From Paenibacillus mucilaginosus 3016 (GTDB lineage Bacteria > Bacillota > Bacilli > Paenibacillales > NBRC-103111), in NCBI RefSeq assembly GCF_000250655.1, contig NC_016935.1, positions 4,606,001-4,670,000 on the forward strand: DNA of 64,000 bases, written 5' to 3'. Below the pieces are notes generated by a model. It was not told the origin of the DNA. It searched no databases and saw only the letters and a program-made list of their open reading frames with translations. Of this stretch, positions 27,632 through 36,381 are shown piece by piece. The position numbers were made by a program, and so were the translations under genes. Numbering within the stretch: the first letter of the stretch is position 1; each line of letters starts with the position of its first letter.

Positions 27632-27669
27632 AAAAAAAGAGCACTTCTTCCATGCGAAGAAATGCTCTT
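27632..27669 (-). terminator. Terminator after the DUF6157 gene
   Basis: On the minus strand AAGAGCA (27663-27669) pairs with TGCTCTT (27637-27643), with inner pairing of TTCTTC and GAAGAA and a run of T after the stem. It ends the transcript of the gene at 27742-28152. Confidence 0.82.
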
Positions 27670-27741
27670 ATAGGTGCTATCTAATCCATACTTGACGGTT
27701 CACCGGAGCCGCAGGTGCTTTTTCTCATTCAGGAAACTCAC

Positions 27742-28152
27742 TCAGGCCCGCGATGAGCGCATGGCTTTCACTTTTTTGACCGAGCTGTCGTTCAGGAACG
27801 CCCGGTACTCCTCGGATTCGACGGGATAGAGGGCGACCCTGCCGCTGGCATCGTGATGGATTCCCCATCCGTACCGCTTCCCCAGCGAGGAAGTCCGAAG
27901 GCACGGCTGCCCTTTGGAGAAAAACACCTCGCGCGCGGCTCCTCTTTGCTCTTCCGGGATCCCGCCGCGAATGGCGTGAACCTCAAACAGCACATCTTCC
28001 TGCGTATACCGGTAAGGATGGTTTGCGATCAGTTCATACTGGAGAAGGGGGACCGTTTTCGAATCTCCTTTGGCTTTGGGAATCTCGGCGGCTGTGACGG
28101 TACAGTCCTCGGCTACTTCAATGAACGTCCCGTAGAAGTTATGGTCTTTCAT
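27742..28152 (-). CDS. DUF6157-like protein of unknown function
   Basis: A 136-residue soluble protein starting at ATG 28152 behind GGGGAGG. The opening NFYGTFIEVAEDCTV and the central block REVFFSKGQPCLRTSSLGKR and YGWGIHHDASGRVALYPVES resemble the DUF6157 family of Firmicutes, whose function is unknown. The tail KKVKAMRSSRA is basic. It stands alone with its own terminator. Confidence 0.75.
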   Translation of the reverse strand: MKDHNFYGTFIEVAEDCTVTAAEIPKAKGDSKTVPLLQYELIANHPYRYTQEDVLFEVHAIRGGIPEEQRGAAREVFFSKGQPCLRTSSLGKRYGWGIHHDASGRVALYPVESEEYRAFLNDSSVKKVKAMRSSRA

Positions 28153-28275
28153 GAGGGATCCTCCCCGTTAGAATTCGCTGACTCCCTCCATGATACCATA
28201 AGTTTACAGTCGATCTACAAGTTTTGACGACGGTCTTACGTCAGCCTTCGAACCGGATTTTTTGATCCGCATCCG

Positions 28276-28680
28276 TTAAGGGGCTTCATAGTTTTTTAAC
28301 GGCATGCCTACATATTCGCGGAAGCAGCGGATCCGATCCGCCTCGTACTCGAAGACGACTGCAAGCTCATTTCGATAAGGCCGGCCATTCAAGGACCCTT
28401 CCGCGCGAAATACCACCATTCCGTTCTCCTCATTCTCCAGCTCAATGAGCGGAGTCAGCTGCACCTTCAATACCGAGCGCTCGAACCTAATCAATTCCTC
28501 GAACCGCTCTTTGCCCTGCTGCTTGTGATTCCACCCCTCCAGCGGAATCGGTACAAAGAAATGAAAATCCTTCGTAACCTTCTCAAGAAAATCGACGGTA
28601 TGCCCGGTTTCGAAGGCCTGCCTGAAAGCATCAAATGCTTCACCCGTCCGGGATGGAAAGGAACCCGCGTGCTTCTCCAT
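28276..28680 (-). CDS. SnoaL/NTF2-like protein
   Basis: A 134-residue protein of the nuclear transport factor 2 fold. ATG 28680 has GAGGAGG upstream. Typical features are an N-terminal helix with FETGHTVDFLEKVTKDF, the strand-rich middle FFVPIPLEGWNHKQQGKE, and the end IRCFREYVGMPL. Members are small ketosteroid-isomerase-like enzymes or ligand-binding proteins; no catalytic role can be assigned. It stands alone. Confidence 0.8.
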   Translation of the reverse strand: MEKHAGSFPSRTGEAFDAFRQAFETGHTVDFLEKVTKDFHFFVPIPLEGWNHKQQGKERFEELIRFERSVLKVQLTPLIELENEENGMVVFRAEGSLNGRPYRNELAVVFEYEADRIRCFREYVGMPLKNYEAP

Positions 28681-28853
28681 AAGAAAAACCTCCTCGTTTC
28701 TGGGTCATTGGTCATTTCAAAGTTCAAGTGTGACAGGATCGCTTTCATGTTTTCATTGTATCTACCGGAGGATGCCGCAACAATCACGAGATTCTGATGC
28801 AAATGATCGGTTTGGGTAATCATTCATGGCGGGAAAAGTCCGCAGCATGAATA

Positions 28854-28891
28854 ACGCCCTCAACTTTTCCTGCTGGAAAAATGAAGGGCGT
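28854..28891 (-). terminator. Imperfect hairpin after the DUF418 gene
   Basis: ACGCCCT (28854-28860) pairs with AGGGCGT (28885-28891), with further partial pairing inside, just after the stop of the membrane protein gene. There is no T run outside the stem, so termination is uncertain. Confidence 0.35.
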
Positions 28892-28923
28892 CTTAGCCTG
28901 ACGACTCGCTTGCGATTCTTGGG

Positions 28924-30100
28924 TTAATGCCCGAGCCCTCCCGAATGGGTGCCTGGAGCCTTCGGCGTGCGGGCGAGCGGCGGGAGCGTGCCGTAGGTGC
29001 CGGCCCGCCAGAGCCATTCGGCAGGGCCCATCCGGAAGCTGCGCAGCCAGATGCGGCTGCCGAATGTGAGGAGAAGCGATACGACGATGCAGTATACAGC
29101 GCCCGCCCACAGCGGAAGATCTGCCGCTGCATCGCCCAGCGCAAGCAGTGCGGCCCACGTGAGCAGGCTCTGCGCCAGGTAATTGGACAGCGCCGTCCGG
29201 CCGATGGCCGCGAAGTCCTCCAAGCGATGTGCCCCATACCGGCGGATGAGCCTCAGCAGGGTGCAGATATAGAACACGGCCATCGTTTTGCCGCTGAGGT
29301 GCGTGAGGTGGAAGATCTCCATCGGCGTATAGCTCTCATGGGAGAAGTAGTACCGCAGCATCGGGATGAACAGCAGGCCCGACAGCAGCAGCGCCGTCCA
29401 CTGTGTGACGCGGAGGGGCTTCGCTCCGGCTCCGGCATCCCCCCTCTAACCACTCCTTCTTGCCCGCATGGAGTCCGAGCAGGAACAAGCCCAGCACCTC
29501 GATCCCGATGAAGAGCACATTCGGCAGACCGTCGCCGAGAAGATACACCGCCCGTTCTTTCCAGCCCGGTACGTCTGCAAATTTGGGGCTGCTGAGCTCT
29601 GCGGACATCCCCAGCCCATTCATCAGAAGGATGAGGAGCGATACCACCGCGGCATAAAGTCCGGTCAATACGACGCCCCATACCAGCACGGTCTTGGAAG
29701 AGCGCCGATAGAAGAGCAGAAGCAAGAACCCGAGCAGCGCATACGTATACAGGATGTCACCGTACCACAGCAGTACCGCATGAAGCAGACCGATCAGCAG
29801 CAGGATGCCAAGCCTTCTGGAGAAAAGTCTCCTCGCCGGCTTCCCCTGCTGCTCCGCCCGCTGCATGAAGAAATAGAAGCTCAGCCCGAACAGGAAGGCA
29901 AAGATCGAGTAGAACTTCGTCTGAAAAAACATGTCGTACAGGAGACGAACCGCCGCATCCGAGCCTGAATAGGAAGGCTGAAACGAAATCCCGCTGCCGA
30001 TCATCTCCGGCACGTTCACGAAGAAGATGCCCAGCACGGCAAACCCCCGGATCACATCCAACGATTCAATACGGCTGCTTCCCGTTTGGAGGGTATTCAC
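28924..30100 (-). pseudogene. DUF418 (YeiB-type) membrane protein, one-base frameshift
   Basis: Two frames together make a DUF418 protein. The first starts at GTG 30100 behind GGGAGG and carries the N-terminal half (SLDVIRGFAVLGIFFVN, then several helices). It runs to GKKEWLEG and then loses its character. The second frame carries the C-terminal half, with LTHLSGKTMAVFYI, TALSNYLAQSLL and the family signature GPAEWLWRAGTYG. The break is at six C (29439-29444, plus strand): with five, the reading continues WLEGDAGAGAKPLRVTQW and gives 391 residues, the usual family size. DUF418 proteins are multi-helix inner-membrane proteins thought to be transporters. Confidence 0.85.
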
Positions 30101-30138
30101 CGGGACGCTCCCTCCCTTCTATTGTCAATGTCCTTCCT

Positions 30139-30167
30139 ATTGTAGCATTAACTGGCAGGCTCGTCAC
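30139..30167 (-). promoter_or_regulatory. Probable promoter of the DUF418 gene
   Basis: On the minus strand GTGACG (30162-30167), 17 bases, TACAAT (30139-30144), about 40 bases before the GTG start. Confidence 0.5.
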
Positions 30168-30220
30168 ACCTTGTCACAGCGATCCCGTGCAATCCTGTTT
30201 TTGTCCCGGAGCCGGTCCTT

Positions 30221-32530
30221 TTAATAGAGCTGATACACCGTGTATTTCAATCGATAATCCGCGCCGTCTCCCTGCAGTTTATCCTGCTGCAGTGTGCCGT
30301 TATCGTTCGGTCCGGCGTTGATGGTGGTGGAATCGAGCAGATCGTCGTCATCCGCGTCATCCTCTTCCATCAGCTTGATTTCGGCCTTCGATAGCATTTT
30401 GATCCGGTGCGGTTTCAATGCGGTTCCGGTTACACTGGCAGGATCGTTATGCCCTTGGTCGCTGTCCGTATCCGGATAGTGGAAGGTGCTGGACGCCGTA
30501 TTGTCGAGGAGCAGGTTCAAGTAAGGGTCGTCGTCTCCGGTCAGATCCTCCTGCTCGATGCAGTAAAGTTCGACAATGTCCAAGATCCGCAGATTCGTTT
30601 CGTAGGTGATGGCGAAGTAGGCCGCCTCATTCACGGCAGGCTGCGTTCGGGAGACAATCAGCCTGTATCCTCCTGTACCCAGCGTCTGCGTCGTGCTGCC
30701 GAACGTCTTCTCGAAGGCGGGAAGCGTAACCTGTGAAGCACCGCTCCCATACAGCGTCGGACCGTTCTTCGATTCGCGAATTGCGTATGCGAACGACTTC
30801 GGAGGACTGTTGGACGCGGGATCCGCATACTGGCCGCCTAAGAGCCGCTTTTGCTTCAGCTTGAACGTCGACCAGGGCTTTTGCTGGGCATCGGATAGCT
30901 CTGTTCTGAATTTGAAATAAACCTCTTTCTGCAGCGGATGGATTCCGTCGTCCTTGACCATTGTTGCGTTCATAGGCTGTGTGGGATGAAGCGCGATGGC
31001 GTCCTCCCATGTCGCTCCCGTCGCCTGATGAATCTGCATCGTATACGGCCCGGTCCAGTCCTTGTCGTGGGAACCGTCGGCCTTGAGGGGACGAATCCGC
31101 AGGTAGAACGGTCCCGGCGGCGAGTACTCCACCGTCTCTTCGCGCGATGTCAAGGCCGGGCTGCCTTCCCATGGTTCCACAGGGAATGACATCTCGTTCT
31201 CCGCAAAGGCGGTAAGCTCGAAGGCGGCCGGAGGCGTTCCTGCCCCCGCCTTGAACGTATAGGTTCCCGGATCCGGGAAGTACATCCACTGCACATTGCC
31301 CGCTGCGGACAAATTCATGGCATTCGCCCCTTCGGGCGGATCCACTTTGGCGGTTGACGGCGAACAGTAGGCGGCGCTGGTGCCGATGGTGATGTCCACG
31401 CCGTAATGGTCCGATAGATCCGTCCCTTTCGTGTCCTTATAATCCCGTTTGACCGTGGAGTGAAGAAAACAGCCTCGCGGATACTTGGCAAGAATGTAGT
31501 CGAGCCGCTGGTCGGATTTGAATTCCTCATCGATCAGCACATGGGTGTTCATGAGCCGTCTCGTAAACCCGGGATCTTTGCCTTTCGGCGAATTGTGGAC
31601 CGCCCAGGTATCTTCCAATCCCAACTGATGCAGCTCGCTGTTCGTGCCGATCAGCGTATCGTATTCTGTGCTGCCGGCAATCACATTAAGGTCTCCGGTA
31701 AGCACGATTGCTTCATTCGTAAGACTTTGCCCGGGGAGAACCCAGCGGATCAGATCGGCGATCTGGGCGAAATTGCCGGCGCGGCCGGTCTCGGCATCGG
31801 CATCGGGAATCGAGTATGTCGCCTGGGTATGAGAGAAGAATACGTTGAGCGGCAGGCCTGCGGGATCCTCCAGGCGAACCCATCCGACCCCTTTGCTGCT
31901 GTACGAATCGTCGTGATACAGATCGTCGTAAGGGAGGAATCCGCTGCTGCAGCTGCTGTCGAAGCCATAGGAATCCAGGATATGGTACGTTCCGCAGATC
32001 AGCTGCGGGACCGTCACGTCGACCATCTCGTACTCATCCGGACAGCCTCCGTCTGGGGAAGGACAGGGCTTCAGCACCGGAATTTGTTTTGCGACGATCG
32101 AACCCAGGTCGCTGCGGGGAAGCGGCTTGAGTTTGGAGTACACGGCCAGCCCGCTGTTACCGAATATGCCGTCGAGTGTGCTCGTATCTCCCATTTCCGT
32201 GAGGGCATAATCATAATGCGGCTTCAGCTTTTCGGTGATGCCCTCTTTCATTCCGCTGTCGAACACTTCGTTGAGCGTAACCACATCATAATCGCCTGCC
32301 AGGATTTTGTCCCCGATCTGGAGGCCTCTGTCGTAAGGTGTCAGATTGTACTCCTCCCCGTTGAACAGATCGGTAATGCCCTGCACATTGTAGTGGAGAA
32401 TCCTTACGGCCTTCCGCCCTGCAGCGGACGCCGGATCCTGATTCGACAGCACCGCGACCGATACCGCAAGCGCAATGAGCAGCAGCCACCGCATGAGCAT
32501 CCCTGCCCAGCCAACCCGCTTCGTATGCAT
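30221..32530 (-). CDS. Secreted sphingomyelinase-like EEP-family phosphodiesterase
   Basis: A 769-residue exported protein. ATG 32530 (MHTKRVGWAGMLMRWLLLIA) follows AGAAGGAG by seven bases, and a signal peptide ends near NQDPASAAG. Residues 40-400 form an endonuclease/exonuclease/phosphatase domain closest in pattern to bacterial neutral sphingomyelinase. The motifs are LHYNVQGI near residue 45, TLNEVFDSG (metal-binding Glu), VLTGDLNV and TDLSDHYGVDI (catalytic Asp-His). The C-terminal half has beta-rich segments with acidic patches (LTGDDDPYLN, EEDDADDDDLLDS) that could bind calcium. Phospholipid or nucleic acid substrates are both possible; sphingomyelinase is the better guess. Confidence 0.78.
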   Translation of the reverse strand: MHTKRVGWAGMLMRWLLLIALAVSVAVLSNQDPASAAGRKAVRILHYNVQGITDLFNGEEYNLTPYDRGLQIGDKILAGDYDVVTLNEVFDSGMKEGITEKLKPHYDYALTEMGDTSTLDGIFGNSGLAVYSKLKPLPRSDLGSIVAKQIPVLKPCPSPDGGCPDEYEMVDVTVPQLICGTYHILDSYGFDSSCSSGFLPYDDLYHDDSYSSKGVGWVRLEDPAGLPLNVFFSHTQATYSIPDADAETGRAGNFAQIADLIRWVLPGQSLTNEAIVLTGDLNVIAGSTEYDTLIGTNSELHQLGLEDTWAVHNSPKGKDPGFTRRLMNTHVLIDEEFKSDQRLDYILAKYPRGCFLHSTVKRDYKDTKGTDLSDHYGVDITIGTSAAYCSPSTAKVDPPEGANAMNLSAAGNVQWMYFPDPGTYTFKAGAGTPPAAFELTAFAENEMSFPVEPWEGSPALTSREETVEYSPPGPFYLRIRPLKADGSHDKDWTGPYTMQIHQATGATWEDAIALHPTQPMNATMVKDDGIHPLQKEVYFKFRTELSDAQQKPWSTFKLKQKRLLGGQYADPASNSPPKSFAYAIRESKNGPTLYGSGASQVTLPAFEKTFGSTTQTLGTGGYRLIVSRTQPAVNEAAYFAITYETNLRILDIVELYCIEQEDLTGDDDPYLNLLLDNTASSTFHYPDTDSDQGHNDPASVTGTALKPHRIKMLSKAEIKLMEEDDADDDDLLDSTTINAGPNDNGTLQQDKLQGDGADYRLKYTVYQLY

Positions 32531-32650
32531 GAATACACTCCTTCTCCGGATCAAAGTCAAGGGAATCTCCCCCTATCCCTCATCGAGGATATGTATAAAG
32601 TGTAAGAATATGTCTTATTTAACGTCCTCATCCTTCTGCATGAACACAAC

Positions 32651-32672
32651 AAAAAGGCAGCTGCCGCAGCCT
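32651..32672 (-). terminator. Terminator after the zinc-type reductase gene
   Basis: On the minus strand AGGCTGC (32666-32672) pairs with GCTGCCT (32655-32661) apart from one T-T mismatch and is followed by TTTTTG. It lies about 95 bases after the stop of the reductase. Confidence 0.55.
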
Positions 32673-32764
32673 CTGCCCCCTTCCCGCGTTCTCCTCGCAT
32701 CCCTGCGGACTCGAAATCAAAAGAGCGACACCATTGGATATGGCATCCCTCTCTATACGCAGGA

Positions 32765-33796
32765 TTAGAAGCCTTCCAGAACCACCTTGCCGACCGTCCG
32801 GCCCGATTCCAGTTTGGCATGGGCCAGGCGCAGGTTGGCGGCATGGATCGGAGACAGCGTCTCGCTTGTAGTCGTCCGGATCACGCCCTCGTCCACGAGA
32901 CGCGCGATGTCATTCAACAGCTTGTGCTGCTCGATCATATCCGGCGTTTGGTACATGGAACGGGTAAACATCAATTCCCAGACGAACGTGACGCTTTTGT
33001 TCTTGAGCAGGGTCAGGTTCAGCAGTTCATCGGTCTCGACGATCGAGCAAATCTTGCCCTGCGGCGCGATCGCCTCCGCCATGTTCGTCCAGTGCTTCTC
33101 GGTGCTGTTCAGGCAGAGCACATAGTCGACTTGGTCGAAGCCCAGCGGCTGCAGCTGCGGCAAGAACGCTTCGAAGTGGTTAATCACGTGGTCCGCGCCA
33201 AGTCCCTTCACCCATTCCGTCGACTCCGGCCGGGAAGCGGTGCCGATGACCGTCAGGCCGGAATATTTCGCGAGCTGTGTCGCAATCGACCCGACCCCGC
33301 CTGCGGCTCCGATGATCAGGATGGTTTTGCCGGTATTGGCGGCCTTGTCCCGCGAGATGCTCAGCCGGTCGTACAGGCTTTCCCAAGCCGTAATTGCCGT
33401 TAACGGCAGTGCAGCGGCCTGCGCGAAATCCAGTGTGGACGGCTTCGTTCCGACAATCCGTTCGTCCACAAGATGGTACTCGCTGTTCCCACCGGGGCGC
33501 GTAATGCTGCCGGCATAGAAGACTTCGTCGCCGGGACGGAACAGCGTGCAGTCCGGACCCGCCTGCTCGACCACGCCCGCGACGTCCCAGCCGAGAATCC
33601 TTGGGGCGCTCTCCACCCGGTTTTTGGGCGAACGGACCTTATAGTCCACCGGATTCACGGAGATTGCCTTGACCTTCACCAGCAGATCCCGCCCTGCTGC
33701 GGACGGCTTCTCCACTTCCACGTCGATCAGGCTCTCCGGGTTCTCGATCGGCAAATAGCTGTACAGTCCAACGGCTTTCATCGTTTCTTTCGTCAT
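32765..33796 (-). CDS. Quinone oxidoreductase-like reductase (zinc-type ADH family)
   Basis: A 343-residue medium-chain dehydrogenase/reductase. ATG 33796 follows AAGGGAGAG. The N-terminal GroES-like domain has the pattern VKAISVNPVDYKVR and the nucleotide-binding domain ILIIGAAGGVGSIATQLAKY. The Cys and His ligands of the zinc alcohol dehydrogenases are absent, so it should be a zinc-independent NADPH quinone or enone reductase, as in the YogA/QOR branch. A candidate operator lies about 75 bases upstream, consistent with induction by electrophiles. Confidence 0.88.
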   Translation of the reverse strand: MTKETMKAVGLYSYLPIENPESLIDVEVEKPSAAGRDLLVKVKAISVNPVDYKVRSPKNRVESAPRILGWDVAGVVEQAGPDCTLFRPGDEVFYAGSITRPGGNSEYHLVDERIVGTKPSTLDFAQAAALPLTAITAWESLYDRLSISRDKAANTGKTILIIGAAGGVGSIATQLAKYSGLTVIGTASRPESTEWVKGLGADHVINHFEAFLPQLQPLGFDQVDYVLCLNSTEKHWTNMAEAIAPQGKICSIVETDELLNLTLLKNKSVTFVWELMFTRSMYQTPDMIEQHKLLNDIARLVDEGVIRTTTSETLSPIHAANLRLAHAKLESGRTVGKVVLEGF

Positions 33797-33870
33797 GGTT
33801 CTTCTCTCCCTTATTGGTTCGATGGGTTAAGCTGATAATCGAAGTATAAGGGATGGAAGTCATTTCAAAA

Positions 33871-33895
33871 AGTACGCACATTGGTGTGTTCTAGT
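33871..33895. promoter_or_regulatory. Candidate operator upstream of the quinone reductase
   Basis: The core CACA-TTGG-TGTG (33877-33888) is a perfect inverted repeat, flanked by AGTAC on one side and CTAGTA on the other. Spacing and symmetry suit a small dimeric regulator such as the HxlR/DUF24 family that controls quinone reductases. No such regulator is encoded next to it. Confidence 0.4.
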
Positions 33896-33929
33896 ATCAT
33901 TCTTTATACTATGGACCCAGGCCAAAATC

Positions 33930-34658
33930 TTACTGGTGGCAGCAGGAGTCGGAGCTTTTGGTGTGTTCGTACCGGTCATGGTAGCGCCACCAGACATAAG
34001 GCTTGGACTGCGGCCATCCAGGGGGAGAATCCTCCCACTCTTCCTGCCTGCCGAACGGCGTCATGTCGAGTAAATTGAAATTGGAGGCGAGCTTCTCGGT
34101 TCCGCGCGCCGTGGTATAGTAAGTCCGGAAGATGCTGCCGCCGTCGCGGAGAAAGACGCTAAGGCCGGGAATCTCCCCTTTGTCGGTCGTGGCTTCGAAA
34201 TCAGAATTAAAGTCGCTGCCGAACGAAGAGAACCAGGGGATCGTCCAGCCCATGCGCCTCTGGAACGGCTCGATTCGCTCTAACGGCGCACGGGAAACGA
34301 GGACCAGGGTCGTATCACGGGCATGCAAATGAGCGGTATGGCCCAACCCGTCGACCAGCATCGAGCAGCCGACGCAGCCCTCCTGCCAGCCCGGATCGAA
34401 CATGAAGTGGTAGACAATGAGCTGCCGCCGTCCGTCGAACAGATCGAGCAGTCCCGCCTGCCCGTTCGTCCCCTCGAAACGGTACTCCTTGTCGATCCGG
34501 ACCATCGGCAGCCTGCGGCGCTCTGCGGCAAGGGCATCCAGCGCGCGGGTCGCTTCCTTCTCCTTCCGGAGCAATTCCTGCCGATCGGCAAACCATTCTT
34601 CCTGCGACACGATGTTCGGAAGTGCTGCACTGCTTTGACTCAATTGAATCCCTCCCAT
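33930..34658 (-). CDS. DUF899 thioredoxin-like protein
   Basis: A 242-residue cytosolic protein of the DUF899 family, which has a thioredoxin-like fold. Typical blocks are EEWFADRQELLRKEKEATR near the N-terminus, YHFMFDPGWQEGCVGCSM (with the CVGC pair) near residue 95, and GLSVFLRDGGSIFRTYYT. The end WWRYHDRYEHT is also usual. The tail SSDSCCHQ adds two Cys. The ribosome site before ATG 34658 is weak (AGAAGAAG). Function unproven; a peroxide or thiol role is often guessed. Confidence 0.85.
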   Translation of the reverse strand: MGGIQLSQSSAALPNIVSQEEWFADRQELLRKEKEATRALDALAAERRRLPMVRIDKEYRFEGTNGQAGLLDLFDGRRQLIVYHFMFDPGWQEGCVGCSMLVDGLGHTAHLHARDTTLVLVSRAPLERIEPFQRRMGWTIPWFSSFGSDFNSDFEATTDKGEIPGLSVFLRDGGSIFRTYYTTARGTEKLASNFNLLDMTPFGRQEEWEDSPPGWPQSKPYVWWRYHDRYEHTKSSDSCCHQ

Positions 34659-34709
34659 GGTTTCTTCTTCTGGTACATCGTAAGAATATCACGGAACGGC
34701 CTAGCCTAT

Positions 34710-34835
34710 TTCTTCCCGATTGCTCAATCGGGAGAAGACGGGTGGATTTGCCGGTACATTGCGCTGCAGAGCAAGCTCCTCGCCGCCGAATCGCTGCGAT
34801 CGGACCATGCCGATAAGCCGCCGTTCTTGTGGTGA
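34710..34835 (+). other. Coding-like remnant and hairpin between MFS pump and DUF899 genes
   Basis: The 190-base gap holds a perfect hairpin at 34717-34734 (CCCGATTG and CAATCGGG arms) without a T run. A plus-strand frame ending at a TGA at 34833-34835 has codon usage like real genes (IAQSGEDGWICRYIALQSKL, then LAAESLRSDHADKPP). There is no start, ribosome site or homologue I can name, so it may be the tail of a decayed gene or chance. Confidence 0.2.
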
Positions 34836-34850
34836 AACTTGCGGTACCGG

Positions 34851-36239
34851 TTATTGTTTTCTGCCGATGTACAGGAATGACAGCACGCTGCCGCCGATCA
34901 TAATGACCGCTGCAGCGAGCAGCGATGTGTGCATGCCGGCAATCAACGAGGGGCCGGCGCCCAGAAACGAGCCGAGAATGGCGACCCCGATCGTCGCGCC
35001 AAGCTGCCGGCATGAGTTGAGAGCGCCGGATACAGCACCTGTATGCTCCTTGGGCACGGAAGACAGGACCGCCGCCATCAATGCGGGAATGGTAAAGGAC
35101 ACACCAAATCCGATCAGCAGGAGTCCGATCAGCGTAAGGGTATAGCTCGTGTTCCCATCCGTCAACATCTGCAGCAGTGAACCGGCGGCCGCAAGGCTGA
35201 AGCCGGCCGTCATGGGGATCCTCGCCCCCATTCTCCCCACCATGCGGCCGGTCAGAATCGGATTGAAGGCCAGCGGAATCATCATGGGAAGGAGCGCGAT
35301 TCCCGCCGCGTGTGCCGATAAACCGCGTGCCTGCTGAAAAAATAAGGGCACGATGAACAGAATGCCCGAGAGGCCGATGTTCACCGCCATCCCGGCAAGC
35401 AAGCCCGCCGATACGGTCGGAATTCTCAACAGCCTAAGCGGAAACAAAGGTGCCTTCGATTTCGCTTCCACCATTAAGAACAGGACGCCGTTGAACAGAG
35501 CCAGCGTAAATGCTGCCATAATGATAGCGGAACCCCAACCGTAGGTCTCTCCCTCCATGAGTCCGAACGAGAAAGCGGCTATGGCTGCAATGGCCGTGAT
35601 TTGTCCCGGCAGGTCTAAGCTTGGCCGCGGCTTAGGGTCCGTTTCCTTCACGGACAGGAAGGTGAGGAGCAAGCTTATTCCGGCAAGCGGCACGTTGATC
35701 AGAAATATACTGCGCCAGCCGAACGTGTCCGCCAACAGCCCGCCGGCGACAGGCCCTGCTGCCATCGCTGCGCCGGTAACCGCCGCCCAGATGCCAAGCG
35801 CCCGGGCACGCTCGCCCGGGCCGGGGTAGGCGTGGGCGATCAGGGTTAGTGAGGCCGGCATCAGCGCTGCGCCTCCAATGCCGAGTACCGCCCGTATAGC
35901 GATCAGCGCCCCCAGGGTGGAGACGGCTGCCGAAAGCCCCGAGGCGGCGAGAAACAAGGCCAGTCCGCCCATATAGACTCGTTTGGCGCCAAGCTTGTCA
36001 GCAAACGCGCCCATGGACAGGAGGAAACCGGCAAATACGATCGTATAAGCGTTGACCACCCATTGCAGGCCGGAGATCCCTCCTCCCAAATCAGCCTGAA
36101 TCGCAGGCAGCGCTACGCTCACGACCGTCATGTCCAGGAGGACCATAAAGTATCCGAGCGAAAGTCCGAGCAGCGACAGCGATTTCTCCAGCCTGCGAGC
36201 AGGTTTGGATTGTATTTCCATTCTTGTTTCCAAGTCCAA
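34851..36239 (-). CDS. MFS drug efflux pump, DHA2 (14-helix) family
   Basis: A membrane protein of up to 462 residues with the DHA2 pattern: LDMTVVSVALPAIQADLG in helix 1 and GGAALMPASLTLIAHAYP plus GPVAGGLLADTFGWRSIFLI in motif C. Such pumps exchange protons for drugs or dyes. The start is unsettled: TTG 36239 lies very close to AAAGGGG, a second TTG two codons on has better spacing, and ATG 36221 has no good site. It is divergent from an MmyB-like regulator, which probably controls it. Confidence 0.9.
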   Translation of the reverse strand: MDLETRMEIQSKPARRLEKSLSLLGLSLGYFMVLLDMTVVSVALPAIQADLGGGISGLQWVVNAYTIVFAGFLLSMGAFADKLGAKRVYMGGLALFLAASGLSAAVSTLGALIAIRAVLGIGGAALMPASLTLIAHAYPGPGERARALGIWAAVTGAAMAAGPVAGGLLADTFGWRSIFLINVPLAGISLLLTFLSVKETDPKPRPSLDLPGQITAIAAIAAFSFGLMEGETYGWGSAIIMAAFTLALFNGVLFLMVEAKSKAPLFPLRLLRIPTVSAGLLAGMAVNIGLSGILFIVPLFFQQARGLSAHAAGIALLPMMIPLAFNPILTGRMVGRMGARIPMTAGFSLAAAGSLLQMLTDGNTSYTLTLIGLLLIGFGVSFTIPALMAAVLSSVPKEHTGAVSGALNSCRQLGATIGVAILGSFLGAGPSLIAGMHTSLLAAAVIMIGGSVLSFLYIGRKQ

Positions 36240-36326
36240 GATCCCCTTTCATCCTCATTTCAGGCTGCCCCTTCTTCTCATGGAGAGTGTATAATGAAAT
36301 GTATACTGGCATAAGATGAGGGTTTA

Positions 36327-36346
36327 TCCTAGGAGTCACTCTCCTA
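36327..36346. promoter_or_regulatory. Inverted repeat in the MFS/regulator divergent region
   Basis: TAGGAG-TCACT-CTCCTA (36330-36346) is a perfect 6-bp inverted repeat, preceded by an overlapping CCTAGG palindrome and followed by a further TAGGA. It lies 36 bases before the regulator's ATG and is the best candidate operator in the 142-base region. TATAAT-like hexamers occur near 36290. Confidence 0.5.
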
Positions 36347-36381
36347 CCATAGGAATCGGACAAGGGAGCAAGAAAGAAATC

